A stretch of DNA of 64,000 nucleotides from Clusia tigrina (GCA_920105625.2 OV050030.1:183834315-183898314); one strand, 5' to 3'; counted from the first letter of the stretch, positions 23,555 through 33,557 are shown. The notes: generated by a model from the sequence alone, not told the origin. Numbers and translations: made by a program.

Positions 23555-24840
23555 GTGAAGACCTAAATTTTGTAACAATTCAAGGTCACACAAAATACCG
23601 CCCTCACCATATACCAACACCATGCGAGCACATGTAGCCAAACCACGCCACACGTGTGTTACCTCACCACTAGAATGATGCAGTGTGGTGGCCACGGCTA
23701 GCTCACCGCAATGGGCGTGGTCCTTAACCAGCCACACTGCATCGGGTGGGACAACACTACAAAAAAAATGTCAACTCACATTTTTGCCTAGCATCCTCCT
23801 CTACGACGACAAGCGAGCCCGCCCCATATTGTCCGCCTTAGCCTAACATTTTCAACATAAAATTAAACACACTAAACATTCTACTTGTACTTAAATAAAT
23901 AACATATATATACACGTATGCTTAATAATACGTACATACACGTGAATACTTAATAATACCTATGTATACACGCGTATACTTAACAAATATATACTTATCT
24001 CTAGGGGCGGGCGGCAGCCTCCTTTTCCTCCGATGCTCGAATAGGGTGGGCCGGAACAATCAGTTATCCCTCTTATGGGATGGGCCGGAAACAAGCGGTT
24101 ATGGATCTATTCAGCACACTCAATAATCAAGGTAAACTTTCTAACGCCAACTCTTTAAACTAAACTAACACTTTAAATTGATTCAAAATTTTAACGTTTA
24201 TTTTCTACACATGTACATTGTAATTGAAATCAAAAATTTTTTTGGAATCTTACACACGTTAAACCTATCCGAATAAATAACAGGACCACGGACGAGACGA
24301 GAGACTATCCATACAAAATCCGACACGAAAAATCTTAATTTTCTCGGTCCAAAAAAAATCCTCCACAGTAAAACACAAAATTGAAACGCGCGCCGCAACC
24401 AAAAATTTTCGACACAACTTCCTCAACACTTAACACTCTCTCTCGCCCCGTTCTTTCTCTACCACTGCCTTATATGATTTTTTTTCCCTCTCTCCTGAAA
24501 CCGTATCTTTTTCCTTTCCTCGGCCTCTTCCGCAATTCCATCAGTGACCGCTCCAGCGGTCGAGGCGGTCAGTCACCTTTCTTTAGAATTTCTACTATTC
24601 TGAGGCAGCGCCATCTGTACCTCAGAATCGTCTGGTAGGTTTCAGCCTGGCCGCATTCACCAGCAAAGCGGGCAAGTGGAAGGAACAAAAGAAGGAGAGG
24701 AGCAAAACAAACATACAGACGGTAGACGCCAAAACAACGATCGCAACACGTGGTTATGCTCGAACATGACACAACGCCGAAATACGGGAATTCCGTATGC
24801 GCGAACACGACACAGTGCCGAAATACGGGACTTGTCGATG
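23555..24840. other. Unassigned stretch; possible U3 part of an LTR-like unit
   Basis: No coding region recognised. It contains a perfect 12-bp inverted repeat, GATGCAGTGTGG at 23,677-23,688 and its complement at 23,732-23,743, then loose copies of a TACACGTATGCTTAATAATA-like word at about 23,910-23,990. A 9-bp mirror pair ATTCTGAGG/CCTCAGAAT surrounds GCGCCATCTGTA (24,595-24,628). It leads into the TATA box at 24,856, so it may be promoter-side sequence of the LTR-like unit ending at 25,951. The upstream boundary of that unit is not established. Confidence 0.4.
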
Positions 24841-24855
24841 CTCGCATGAAAAATG

Positions 24856-24863
24856 TATAAAAG
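24856..24863 (+). promoter_or_regulatory. TATA box of LTR-like unit (plus strand)
   Basis: TATAAAAG lies in GC-richer surroundings. About 25-32 bases downstream are AACCGGTC and TCTCTTGTG, where a start site would be expected. The tandem array begins at 24,888, so any transcript would start at or just before the array. The unit ends with polyadenylation-like AATAAA words and a TTCCTTACA terminus, the order of U3-R-U5 in an LTR. Confidence 0.55.
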
Positions 24864-24887
24864 GCCGGTGCGCAGAGGAACCGGTCT

Positions 24888-25127
24888 CTTGTGATTTGAA
24901 CAGCGGGGGCGACAACAGCGGACGAGCCCGAGCTCTTGCGATTTCAACAGCGGCGGCGACAACAGCGGACGAGCTGGCGCTCTCTTGTGATTTGAACAGC
25001 GGCGGCGACAACAGCGGACGAGCACGAGCTCTTGCGATTTCAACAGCGGCGGCGACAACAGCGGACGAGCAGGCGCTCTCTTGCGATAACCAACAGCGGC
25101 GGCGACAACAGCGGACGGGCAGGCGAG
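24888..25127 (+). repeat. Tandem array of 47/49-bp units in A-B-A-B order
   Basis: Five units start at 24,888, 24,935, 24,984, 25,031 and 25,080. Unit lengths alternate 47, 49, 47, 49 and about 48. All share AACAGCGG, GGGCGACAACAGCGGACG or close variants. A units start CTTGTGATTTGAAC and B units start CTTGCGATTTCAAC, so the true period is a 96-bp dimer repeated twice plus one diverged unit. Open frames run through in several phases because of the repeat and do not indicate a gene. Confidence 0.92.
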
Positions 25128-25177
25128 TAAGTGGGTATAGTATTCGCGGACAGTGGCGACCACGGCAGACAGTTCCT

Positions 25178-25742
25178 GACTTTTGAGACTTCTTACGTGA
25201 TTGGTGGTGTGAGGTTTTAACCGACATCACTACCACGTAAGAGAGTGATCCACCCTAGACGAAGTAAACGAGAGGTTTTAACCGGCGTTTCACTTCAAAG
25301 CAGCTATTGCTTCAAGTTAGACTTTTGAGACTTCTTACGTGATTGGTGGTGTGCGGTTTTAACCGACATCACTACCACGTAAGAGAGTGCTCCCCCCTAG
25401 ACGAAGTAAACGCGAGGTTTTAACCGGCGTTGAATTTCAAAGCAGCTATTGCTTCAAGTTAGACTTTTGAGACTTCTTACGTGATTGGTGGTGTGAGGTT
25501 TTAACCGACATCACTACCACGTAAGAGAGTGCTCCACCCTAGACGAAGTACACGCGAGGTTTTAACCGGCGTTTCACTTCAAAGCAGCTATTGCTTCAAG
25601 TTAGACTTTTGAGACTTCTTACGTGATTGGTGGTGTGAGGTTTTAACCGACATCACTACCACGTAAGAGAGTGCTCCCCCCTACACGAAGTAAACGCGAG
25701 GTTTTAACCGGCGTTGAATTTCAAAGCAGCTATTGCTTCTAC
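25178..25742 (+). repeat. Tandem array of four 142-bp units with internal hairpin
   Basis: Units start with GACTTTTGAGACTTCTTACG at 25,178, 25,320, 25,462 and 25,604, each 142 bp. Units 1 and 3 share CGTTTCACTTC and units 2 and 4 share CGTTGAATTTC (and CCCCCCTA against CCACCCTA), so this too is a dimer (284 bp) repeated. Each unit contains a near-palindrome of about 50 bases: CTTACGTGATTGGTGGTG, then GAGGTTTTAACC, then GACATCACTACCACGTAAG. GGTTTTAACCG occurs twice per unit, spaced 61 and 81 bases apart, giving eight copies. Confidence 0.95.
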
Positions 25743-25891
25743 GTCTGCCACTACCCCACTTCACTGCAATTAGACGAAGCGGAGAGAATACATGATTTAG
25801 TTATAATTAGTCTAAGATGAAGTTGTAATTTACTGAATAATAAAATAAAGTAAAACAAAGTCCATCAAACGTGTTGTGTTAAGGTCAAGAA

Positions 25892-26282
<391 letters not shown>

Positions 26283-26445
26283 TGTAAGGAACCTTCCTGC
26301 CTACGCCTGTGCTGAGGTGACGCTCGTCGTTGTCCAGGGTTCTTACAAACATTTCTTTATTTGCAGGGTTGATTTATAATTATTATTTATTATTAGAAAA
26401 CTTAACCTATCAACGGCCGTGGTTTACAATATATTACAACAAGAG

Positions 26446-26734
26446 CTGAGAGAGGCAGCCGAATCCCGAAATTCTCAGTCTCGCAAAAAGGCATAGTCTC
26501 AAGCGAGTGTCCCATGTCCTGGTTAACATTGATAAAGGCAAACAAATCCCGAAATTCTCAGTGTAACGAAAGCGCCAGTATTCAGTTAATACTCGCTAGG
26601 TGCTGCTTTGAACAAAAGCTGAGAAAGGCAGACGAATCCCGAAATTCTCAGTCTTGCAAAAAGTCAGAATCTCAAGCGTGTAACCTATGTCTATGTTAGA
26701 CCTGAGAAAAGCAGACGAATCCCGAATTTCTCAG
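26446..26734 (-). repeat. Four-copy repeat with CTGAGAA...TTCTCAG hairpin in the solo LTR
   Basis: Copies at 26,446-26,478, about 26,529-26,561, 26,619-26,651 and 26,702-26,734 share GCAGACGAATCCCGAAATTC or close variants. They are bounded by inverted CTGAGAA/TTCTCAG in copies 3 and 4 and nearly so in copy 1. Spacing alternates 83, 90 and 83. Copies 1 and 3 are followed by TCTYGCAAAAAG and copies 2 and 4 by TGTAAC, so this is again a dimer (about 173 bp) repeated. It lies downstream of the minus-strand TATA box. Confidence 0.85.
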
Positions 26735-26832
26735 TGTAACTATGCGTCAGTGTCCCAGGATAGTTACCTCTACTGGTATTGTCACTCTGCTGGTTCGCCG
26801 AAGAAGAAGGGCTGAGTTACGCTCTGTATGCG

Positions 26833-26840
26833 TTTATATA
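26833..26840 (-). promoter_or_regulatory. TATA box of the solo LTR (minus strand)
   Basis: On the minus strand TATATAAACGC lies about 30 bases upstream of GAGCGTAACTCAGCC. Downstream (lower coordinates) come the four-copy hairpin repeat and then an AATAAA. The order mirrors the plus-strand unit with its TATA box at 24,856. Confidence 0.5.
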
Positions 26841-26993
26841 ATCCCTTCTCAGCTGTTTGTTATGTGAGGTGTTCGGGCGCGTTACCATATGGCCACCAAG
26901 TGTGCTGCGTTCGATTTTGCAATTGTGTAGCCCTACTGGCCGCTAGATGGCGGTGATAGTTTTAGGTGTGGGCAACTCACATGCGAGCGTGCG

Positions 26994-27298
26994 AGTAACG
27001 TATTATAATAGTCAACCAAACCGAACTACTTAAAGAGACTAAAAAGCTTAACGTACTGTTAGGTCTGCCGTGTCGATCGCAAGCTCTTTGAGTAGTTCAG
27101 TAGTGGCGTGATTACAATAGAGGGTAGAGGTGCTGAAAATATATATAATTTATTTAATGCTGAATATATATATATATATAATTTAATTAATGCTGAATAT
27201 ATAACTAATTCAAATTAATAATTTTAAATTCAAAGAATAAGTAAACTATATAAATATTTAAATATTGTTTTTATACAAGAACACATAAAAACATAACT
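26994..27298 (+). repeat. 17.6-like 5' LTR
   Basis: Starts AGTAACGTATTATAATAG and ends CATAACT, 305 bp. Contains AT-rich motifs with ATATATAATTTATTTAATGC twice. Matches 33,127-33,424 over its whole length. Confidence 0.95.
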
Positions 27299-27317
27299 GG
27301 CGCAGTCGTGATAGGAT
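27298..27317 (+). other. Primer-binding site, tRNA-Ser type
   Basis: TGGCGCAGTCGTGATAGGAT directly follows the LTR, sharing its first T. It matches the complement of a serine tRNA 3' end (TGGCGCAGTCGGCAGGAT type) except for a short difference after GTCG. 17.6 and 297 use tRNA-Ser, which agrees with the RT/integrase affiliation. Confidence 0.75.
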
Positions 27318-27394
27318 AACAAAAGTTGTCCAAAAAGTTGTTAGTGAAAAATAGGCAGAACAAAGCAGTGCTATAAAAATAAATTTTAAACAAC

Positions 27395-28412
27395 ATGAAT
27401 ATGGAATCTTTAATTGAGGTTATGCAAGAAACGCAAAATGCGGTAAGAGTCCTAACACACATTCAAGCAAACATGATAAACAACCCTGCAGCTGAAAGAG
27501 AAAGACAGCTCATGGAAATTAAACATCTAACGCCCTTCAACGGAACAAATACCAACACAGTGACAGCCTTTATTCAAAGCGTGGAATATTATTTACAGCG
27601 AATAAATGATGACAATAACAAGAGGGCAGCAGTAGCGATGATTTACATAGAGAAGATACAAGGTAAAGCTAAAATGGCACTACTTAAGCAAGCTTTACGT
27701 AGCAGATACAGTCCAGATATCAGACCAGAGGAACTATATGACAAGATAGGCGGCATTAAAGTAAGAAATCCAAGTGACTTAATTGAACGAATCTAATATT
27801 TTAAAAATAAAGCAGAAGAATTAAGAATTTATTATGAATAAGAAAGCCAAGTGGATTTGAACGGAATCTAAAAACTTATAATAAATACTTTTAAAAGAAT
27901 TACTCAAGGCACATTAGCATATGCTATAAAAAAATTGAACACCTATGACGAATGAAATGAATTCTATTCGCTTTGAAGATAATTGTATTAAGAATGAGTA
28001 TCGAATTTTTGAAAATAGACCAAACAATAATAAAATTAATCAACAAAGCAGGTATAATAATACTAATCTGAATAACAGTAACCAATTACCAACCCAAAAA
28101 CAACAACAACGTACAAATAATACTAACAACAACAATTACCACAACCCAAATAATCACCAACACAATCGATCACAGTATAACACACACTTACAAAACAACC
28201 AAAATCAAACGGTACAATCCAGACAAAGCATACAACAGAATCGGAACTACAGTAATAACCGGTTTTATCAGGCAAATCAGAACAGTCAGTACAATAATCA
28301 GTCAGGTAATCAACAGGCAGTGAACTATCGTAGCGGCAATTATAAGGAACAAAGCCCTACTGTACCTATGGAGGTAGACAATATAACATTAGGTAGAAGG
28401 CACCTTCGTTGA
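27395..28412 (+). pseudogene. gag: 17.6-like gag
   Basis: Starts MNMESLIEVMQETQNAVRVL, followed by capsid-type sequence (LTPFNGTNTNTVTAFIQSVE, YYLQRINDDNNKRA, IQGKAKMALLKQALRS) up to a TAA at 27,794-27,796. The frame is then disturbed until about 27,940. The C-terminal part (to 28,412) is extremely Asn/Gln-rich with no zinc knuckle, ending TVPMEVDNITLGR, as in the 17.6/297 group. Stops at 27,794 and about 27,839 and a frame break make it defective. Confidence 0.8.
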
Positions 28413-29817
28413 AGAGACAAAATGTAGCAGCCGTAGAAAAATCTGAACAGCCAAGCTCATCTCATGAAATAAAAAATTTTTTTTATCAATTAGCCTCGGA
28501 ATTTTACCAAACATCCATAATCAAAATAACTATAAAAAATAAAACTTATTTACCTCTAATTGACACCGGTGCTGTAAATGTAAGCATGGTCAGCAAAGAA
28601 ATAAATGATTTTGATAAGCATGATATAACACCGATTTCATATACTACAATAAATAAAAAAGATTATTTTAACCAAGAAATACATATACCTTGCCCTAAAG
28701 AATTCAATGTCGAAGAAAAAGCCCTATGTCGGTGGAAGGTCGCTCCATTTATGTATGATAGAAAATATCAGTTTATAATTGGCACCGACATACTTCGATA
28801 CCTACAGGCCAAGATTGACATGGAAGGCAACAAAATAATTTGTAATAATGCTATTATACAATTCGAAGAACACCCTTTCGACAGAATAACGGTACTTGAA
28901 ATAAAGACAGAAAATGAAATAACCGAAAACTTTGGTACTGAACACCTAAACGGAGAAGAAAAATTAGCATTGAACAAATTACTCAGAAAATACACAACAC
29001 CCTTCTATAAAGATTGAGACCAACTCACTCACACTCATGCAGTCGAGCATGAAATCAGAACTTCCACAGACGAACAAATAAATGCAAAGTTGTATAGATA
29101 CCCACAAAAATACGAGGAAGAGGTAAGGAGACAGATAGTTGAGATGGAAATCCAAGGGATAATACGCCGCAGCAATTCTAGGTACACTAGTCCTCTCATA
29201 GTTATACCGAAAAAAATAGACAACTCAGGCAAGCAAAAATATAGTTTGGTAGTAGATTATCGAAACCTCAACTCGATAACCGTGGATGACAAATTTCCAC
29301 TAGATGTCAGATGTAAAACGGCATTTGTAACTCTTCATGGCCTATACGAATTTGTAAGAATGCCATTTGGCCTAAAAAACGCACCTGCCACGTTTCAACG
29401 TCTAATGAATGATGTACTCCGACCATTCATAAACAGATCTTGTGTAGTCTACTTAGACGACATCTTGATTTTCAACGTCTCATTGCAAGAGCATATTATT
29501 AATTTGAAAGACATATTCAATGCATTAAAACAACATAACTTAAAAATTCAAATGGATAAATGCAACTTCATAAGACGAGAAACTCCATTTTTAGGACACA
29601 TTTTGACTAAAGAAGGATTAAAACCCAACCCTGAAAAACTTAGCGTCATTCACCAACTTCCAATACCAAAAACCGAAAAACAAATAAAAAACTTTCCTAG
29701 GGGTAACAGGGTATTACAGGAAGTTTATACAAAGCTATGCTCAATTAGCCAGTCCCATTATAATATGCCTGCAGAAGGAGCAGAAGATCAATTCAATAGA
29801 ACCGAACTACATTAACG
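28409..29817 (+). pseudogene. pol: 17.6-like protease and reverse transcriptase with motif A deleted
   Basis: Protease: YLPLIDTGAVNVSMV (about 28,549-28,595) with an intact DTG, and FIIGTDILRYL. A stop at 29,016 separates it from RT. RT: KLYRYPQKYEEEVRRQI, YTSPLIVIPKK and LVVDYRNLNSITVDDKFPL (to about 29,302), then directly DVRCKTAFVTLHGLYEFVRM. Relatives have about 25 residues here, including motif A (LAKGFHQI with its catalytic Asp). Those are missing without breaking the frame. Motif C, CVVYLDDILIF, is intact at about 29,445-29,475. The frame stops at 29,815 after a shift near 29,695. Confidence 0.85.
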
Positions 29818-31480
29818 CCTTCGAGAAGTTAAAATCGATCATAACGGAATATCCCGTCCTTAGGTACCCAGATTTCGATAAACCATTTATTGTAACAACA
29901 GATGCTACCGATATCGCACTAGGAGCTGTACTTTCACAGGAAGGCCACCCTATATGTTACCCCTCAAGAACCTTAAAGAAACATGAGAAAAACTATTCAG
30001 CTACTGGACACTATTCTCACTGGACACCTAGAAATTCAAAATTTGGTCAAAGATGCTATGCACATGACCCAGGCAAGTGACCACACAGACTTAGTACTCA
30101 ATTTCACCAAGAGGTACAATGTCATATTCCCATCAAGGGAGGAGTGGAACGATAGCCCAACATGGCTACATGATGATTCGCAAAAATGGTATACAGATGG
30201 ATCCAGAACGCTCCAGGGGGTAGGAGCAGGAATAGTGGGACCTAGAGCACACAAATCAATAACCCTAAGTGCAGATACCACGATTTTCCATGCGGAGCTC
30301 TATGCTATAATGGAAACAGTGGAAATCTTATCTAAAAGAGGACTTAACGGAGTGAAAATTAAAATACTCTCAGACTAGCTACACATTTACATCAAAAGTC
30401 CTTATAGAGTGTAACAACGTACTCAACGAACTGGCCATCCACAATCAGGTCTCTCTGATTTGGGTGCCAGGACACGAAGGTAACGAAAAGGCAGACCTTT
30501 ATGCCAAAAAAGGGGCTGAAGGATCATTTATTGGACCCACCCCCTTCTTTGGCTTTAATAAAAACAACATAAAACAAGAGACCAAAAAATGGATCCAACA
30601 TAAAATCAGCGAATATTGGAATGGCATTGCCGGCCGTATTCACTCCAAAAAATTCCTGAGCTTTGACGCTAATCGCAGCAAAAATCGCTCTTACCTTAAA
30701 CAAAAAATGCCTTAGATTACTCTCTGGAGCATTAACAGGCCACTTCGCCTGCTACAAACACCTACACAAAATAGGTATATCTAGCACGAGCACTTGCGGA
30801 TTCTGCTGTGATGAAGAGGAGTCTGTGGGACACTTAATCACAAACTGGGATGCATTAGGCCACAGGAGACACAGGATCTTAGGTTCCTATATACTAGAAG
30901 ATGAAGACCTTCAAATGCTCTCTCCAAAGGAGCTGGTCCGATTCCTTGATATACTAAGTATACTAAATAATTAAGTACGAAGGGGCGCACAATAGATCAA
31001 GTTGGTCGCAGTGCATAAAGGCCTTAGCGTAACCCGTACAACCATTACCATTACCATTACCATTCAACTACTGACAAAGAGTTCTTGGCCGTAGTATGGG
31101 CAGTAGGCTATTTCCGGCCGTACCTATACGGTAGAAAATTTAAAATATACAGCGACCATTTACCACTAAAATTCCTAGTAACAAAACATCGAGGTAAAGA
31201 TATGTCTAGAAGACATCAGAAATGATTAATTAAACTGAATGCTTATGAGTATACGCTTGATTATTTACAAGGAAAAACCAATAAAGTTGCCGATTTTTTA
31301 TCAAGAATATCCTATGAACAACCCGAAGACTCAACTGAATATGACAGTGAATTGGAATTAGAAATAAACAATAACGATATTGAAGAAGAAGAAGATAATC
31401 AGAGCGAAACCAACGCAACTATCCATTCAGCTGAAGAAAGTTTATTAGATCATATAGGAATCAAGGAAACAATAGTTAAC
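29818..31480 (+). pseudogene. 17.6-like RNase H, interrupted
   Basis: FIVTTDATDIALGAVLSQEG (about 29,886-29,945) begins the RNase H domain, and TLKKHEKNYSAT leads to the insertion point at 30,006/30,007. After the non-LTR insertion it continues as [21 protein letters not shown] (about 31,070-31,130), [15 protein letters not shown], and the tether KTNKVADFLSRISYEQ (about 31,270-31,320), with an acidic tail. A stop lies near 31,223. The catalytic residues visible are D (TTDAT), E (KEF) and D (SDHLP). Confidence 0.8.
30007..31062 (+). mobile_element. 5'-truncated non-LTR retrotransposon with RNase H domain
   Basis: A 1,056-bp insertion in the RNase H region of the 17.6-like element. The target duplication is TTCAGCTACTG (29,996-30,006) against TTCAACTACTG (31,063-31,073). 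It ends with four repeats of ATTACC/CATTAC type. Coding remnant: WYTDGSRTLQGVGAGIVG and FHAELYAIMETVEIL (RNase H, 30,190-30,340), a frame break near 30,378, SLIWVPGHEGNEKADLYAKK (about 30,455-30,510), and a C-terminal Cys/His block LTGHFACYKHLHKIG...CGFC...EESVGHLI ending at 30,974. Such an RNase H plus this tail is found in the I, LOA and related clades; I cannot assign the clade. Confidence 0.9.
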
Positions 31481-31559
31481 AAATATTGAATGCAAATAAT
31501 AATAGTAGCTAACAAAGAAAAACCTTCTGAAAATATACACGGGAACAAAATAATCTACA

Positions 31560-32631
31560 TAGGTGAAACTGACCTCCCACAATGTGATGAAATGATGCCG
31601 TCGGCATTTATTCAGAACTCAACGACCGACTGTACAATATAGTACAAGAAAACATCAGAATGAGGTATAGCAACGATAATACAGTAAAATTCATAAAATG
31701 CGTTTACAGAGCCCAAAATATCACTTCCGAAGAAGAGATAGTACAACAACTTTCTTTTTATCATACTACAGATAGCCATCACTCTGGTGATGGCTATCAT
31801 TTTAAGCTGCTGATAAGTGAAACCTATCAGCAGCTTAAAATGAAAATCTACTTTCCAAAACTGTTAGAGTACATAATCCGAGTGATCAACAATTGCCAAT
31901 TATGCCAATTGGTGAAGTATGACAGGAATCCTATCAAAGAAAAATTTCATATCTCCGAAACTCCAAGTAGATTGAATGAAATTGTTCACATTGATACTTA
32001 TACCATTATGAAAAATAATTTTTTGACGATCTTAGATAAGTTTTCCAAATTTGGTTTTGTTTATCATCTAACAGCTAAACATTCAATTACACTGGTAGAA
32101 ATTTTAGAAAAACATATAGCGAGAATAGGAAAACCAAAGAGGATAGTCGCCGACAATGAATTCAAGAGTTTACAAATAGCAGAATTGGTAAATAAAGAAA
32201 GTATAGAACTACATCTTACAAAACCAAATTCACATACCGGTAATGGAGATATAGAAAGATTTCACAATAGCATAGCCGAAAAGTTTAGGATAATAAAACA
32301 AGAACAATCAGAATGGTCACCTAAAAGAATCATACAGTTAACAGTACGTTGCTATAACGAAAGAATAATTAGCACAACACTAACGACACCAAAACAAATA
32401 CAGAATAGAGAGGTAGATTTCCATAAAATTAAAGATAACCTTATAAAAAATAAACTAAAGAAAATAGAAAAACTGAACAAAAACAGAGAAAAATATCAGG
32501 AAAACCGTAAAGAAGGATTTATAAAGAACAAGGCTGTAAGACACAAGGAAGAACCTAAGTATAAAAAATCAAAGTTACAGAATATCTATACAACCAATAT
32601 TAAAAGACGGTATAAATTTACACTACAATAA
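31560..32631 (+). pseudogene. 17.6-like integrase with 24-bp inverted filler
   Basis: After a stop near 31,640 the frame from 31,660 is open to 32,631. The HHCC zinc domain is DSHHSG...ETYQQLKMKIYFPKL...CQLCQLVKYDRNP, with an extra DGYHFKLLIS stretch explained by templated filler at 31,787-31,815. Core: VHIDTYTIMKNNFLTILDKF (first D), KRIVADNEFKSLQIAEL (second D) and HTGNGDIERFHNSIAEKF (E), so the DDE triad is complete. The C-terminus is very basic (NKLKKIEKLNKNREKYQEN). Whether the filler permits zinc binding is doubtful. Confidence 0.87.
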
Positions 32632-32829
32632 CCCAACTACAAGATAACGTAGCATTTTTCCAAAAATGACATAATACGCCCAAACTTACTAACCTTTGAA
32701 AAAAAAAAATAAAAACAAATAGAACTTAAGAACAGAACTTTTACGTACAGAGAAAATGGTCTTATTTTTTGAAAAAAAAAAATAAGAAAACATTACACTC
32801 TAGTAAGAAATACAGAAACCAAAAGAGAA

Positions 32830-32985
32830 AAATATATAAGTACCAAAACGATCATAATCAAAAATGTCAACAGTGAAATCTCAGAAGAAAATTGTGAACC
32901 ACATCAATTTACGTTGAGTGGAAATCACTTAATACATTTTAACCATTGTACAGTAAATATACTTTACTTCCAATACACTAATTAA
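32830..32985 (+). pseudogene. Errantivirus-type env remnant
   Basis: Between integrase and the 3' LTR only about 500 bp remain. A short frame at about 32,830-32,970 includes SEISEENCEPHQFTLSGNHL and then FNHCTVNI, resembling the Cys-containing ectodomain part of env from 17.6/297/gypsy-like insect elements. The rest of env (signal, cleavage region, membrane anchor) is gone. A non-functional relic of an endogenous insect retroelement; the family call is by pattern memory only. Confidence 0.5.
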
Positions 32986-33114
32986 TATAAGGAATTAAAA
33001 AAAAAAAAAAAATCCAATTATATACGAGTAATAATGTTAATAATCATTGTAACCCTCAATAGCGAATATATATTAAATTGAAGTTGTAAACAATACAGGA
33101 GTATTGTATTATTT

Positions 33115-33126
33115 AAAGAGGAGAGG
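33115..33126 (+). other. Polypurine tract of 17.6-like element
   Basis: AAAGAGGAGAGG directly precedes the 3' LTR start AGTAAC. It is the position and composition expected for priming plus-strand DNA synthesis. Confidence 0.85.
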
Positions 33127-33424
33127 AGTAACGTATTATAATAGTCAACCAAAGCGAACTACTTAAAGAGACTAAAAAGCTTAATGTACCGTTAGCTCTG
33201 CCGTGTCGATCGCAAGCTCTTTGAGTAGTTCAGTAGTGGCGTGATTACAATAGAGGTTAGAGGTGCTGAAAATATATATAATTTATTTAATGCTGAATAT
33301 ATATATAATTTAATTAATGCTGAATATATAACTAATTTAAATTAATAATTTTAAATTCAAAGAATAAATAAACTATATAAATATTTAAATATTGTTTTAA
33401 TACAAGAAAACATAAAAAATAACT
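33127..33424 (+). repeat. 17.6-like 3' LTR
   Basis: 298 bp, AGTAACG to AACT, matching 26,994-27,298. It is followed by the TGCG target duplication and then the remaining 54 bp of the interrupted solo LTR. Confidence 0.95.
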
Positions 33425-33428
33425 TGCG

Positions 33429-33479
33429 TGCCCACGTTGTGTGACCAAAATACGAGGATGTACAGCATTTTGGTTCTTC

Positions 33480-33482
<3 letters not shown>
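33429..33482 (-). repeat. Solo LTR (minus strand), 5' portion
   Basis: On the minus strand it starts TGTGAAGAACCAAAATGC at 33,482, right beside (AT)n, and is cut by the 17.6-like insertion at 33,428. It continues at 26,993. Confidence 0.7.

Positions 33483-33557
<75 letters not shown>

Larger units (their letters stand above)
26283..26993 (-). repeat. Solo LTR (minus strand), 3' portion, interrupted by 17.6-like element
   Basis: Reading the minus strand, this LTR starts TGTGAAGAACC at 33,482, runs to 33,429, resumes at 26,993 after the inserted 17.6-like element, and ends GGTTCCTTACA at 26,283. Total length without the insertion is about 765 bp. The ends form an imperfect 11-bp inverted repeat, and both abut (TA)n. 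Inside are a TATATAAA box (26,833-26,840), a four-copy repeat (26,446-26,734) and an AATAAA (26,356-26,361), in the order expected for U3-R-U5. No internal retroelement region accompanies it, hence solo. Confidence 0.72.
26994..33424 (+). mobile_element. 17.6/297-like Ty3/gypsy element with both LTRs
   Basis: Complete end to end: 5' LTR, tRNA-Ser-type PBS, gag, protease, RT, RNase H, integrase, env remnant, polypurine tract and 3' LTR. A 4-bp target duplication TGCG (26,990-26,993 and 33,425-33,428) flanks it. LTRs begin AGTAAC and end AACT, in the style of the 17.6/297 (errantivirus-related) group. It sits inside a minus-strand solo LTR. It carries an RNase H-bearing non-LTR insertion (30,007-31,062) and an in-frame RT deletion, so it cannot move on its own. 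LTRs differ by about ten substitutions and a short TA indel by eye, so it is not very recent. Confidence 0.93.

Noticed and set aside
24797..25186. A 129-residue open frame across the GC-rich tandem array, plus two open frames on the other strand
   Set aside because: The frame exists in several phases on both strands because the repeat lacks stops, starts upstream of the TATA box, and encodes only the repeat. No independent sign of a protein.
25178..25742. CRISPR-like array
   Set aside because: Units are directly adjacent 142-bp repeats without unique spacers, in an animal genome. An ordinary tandem repeat.
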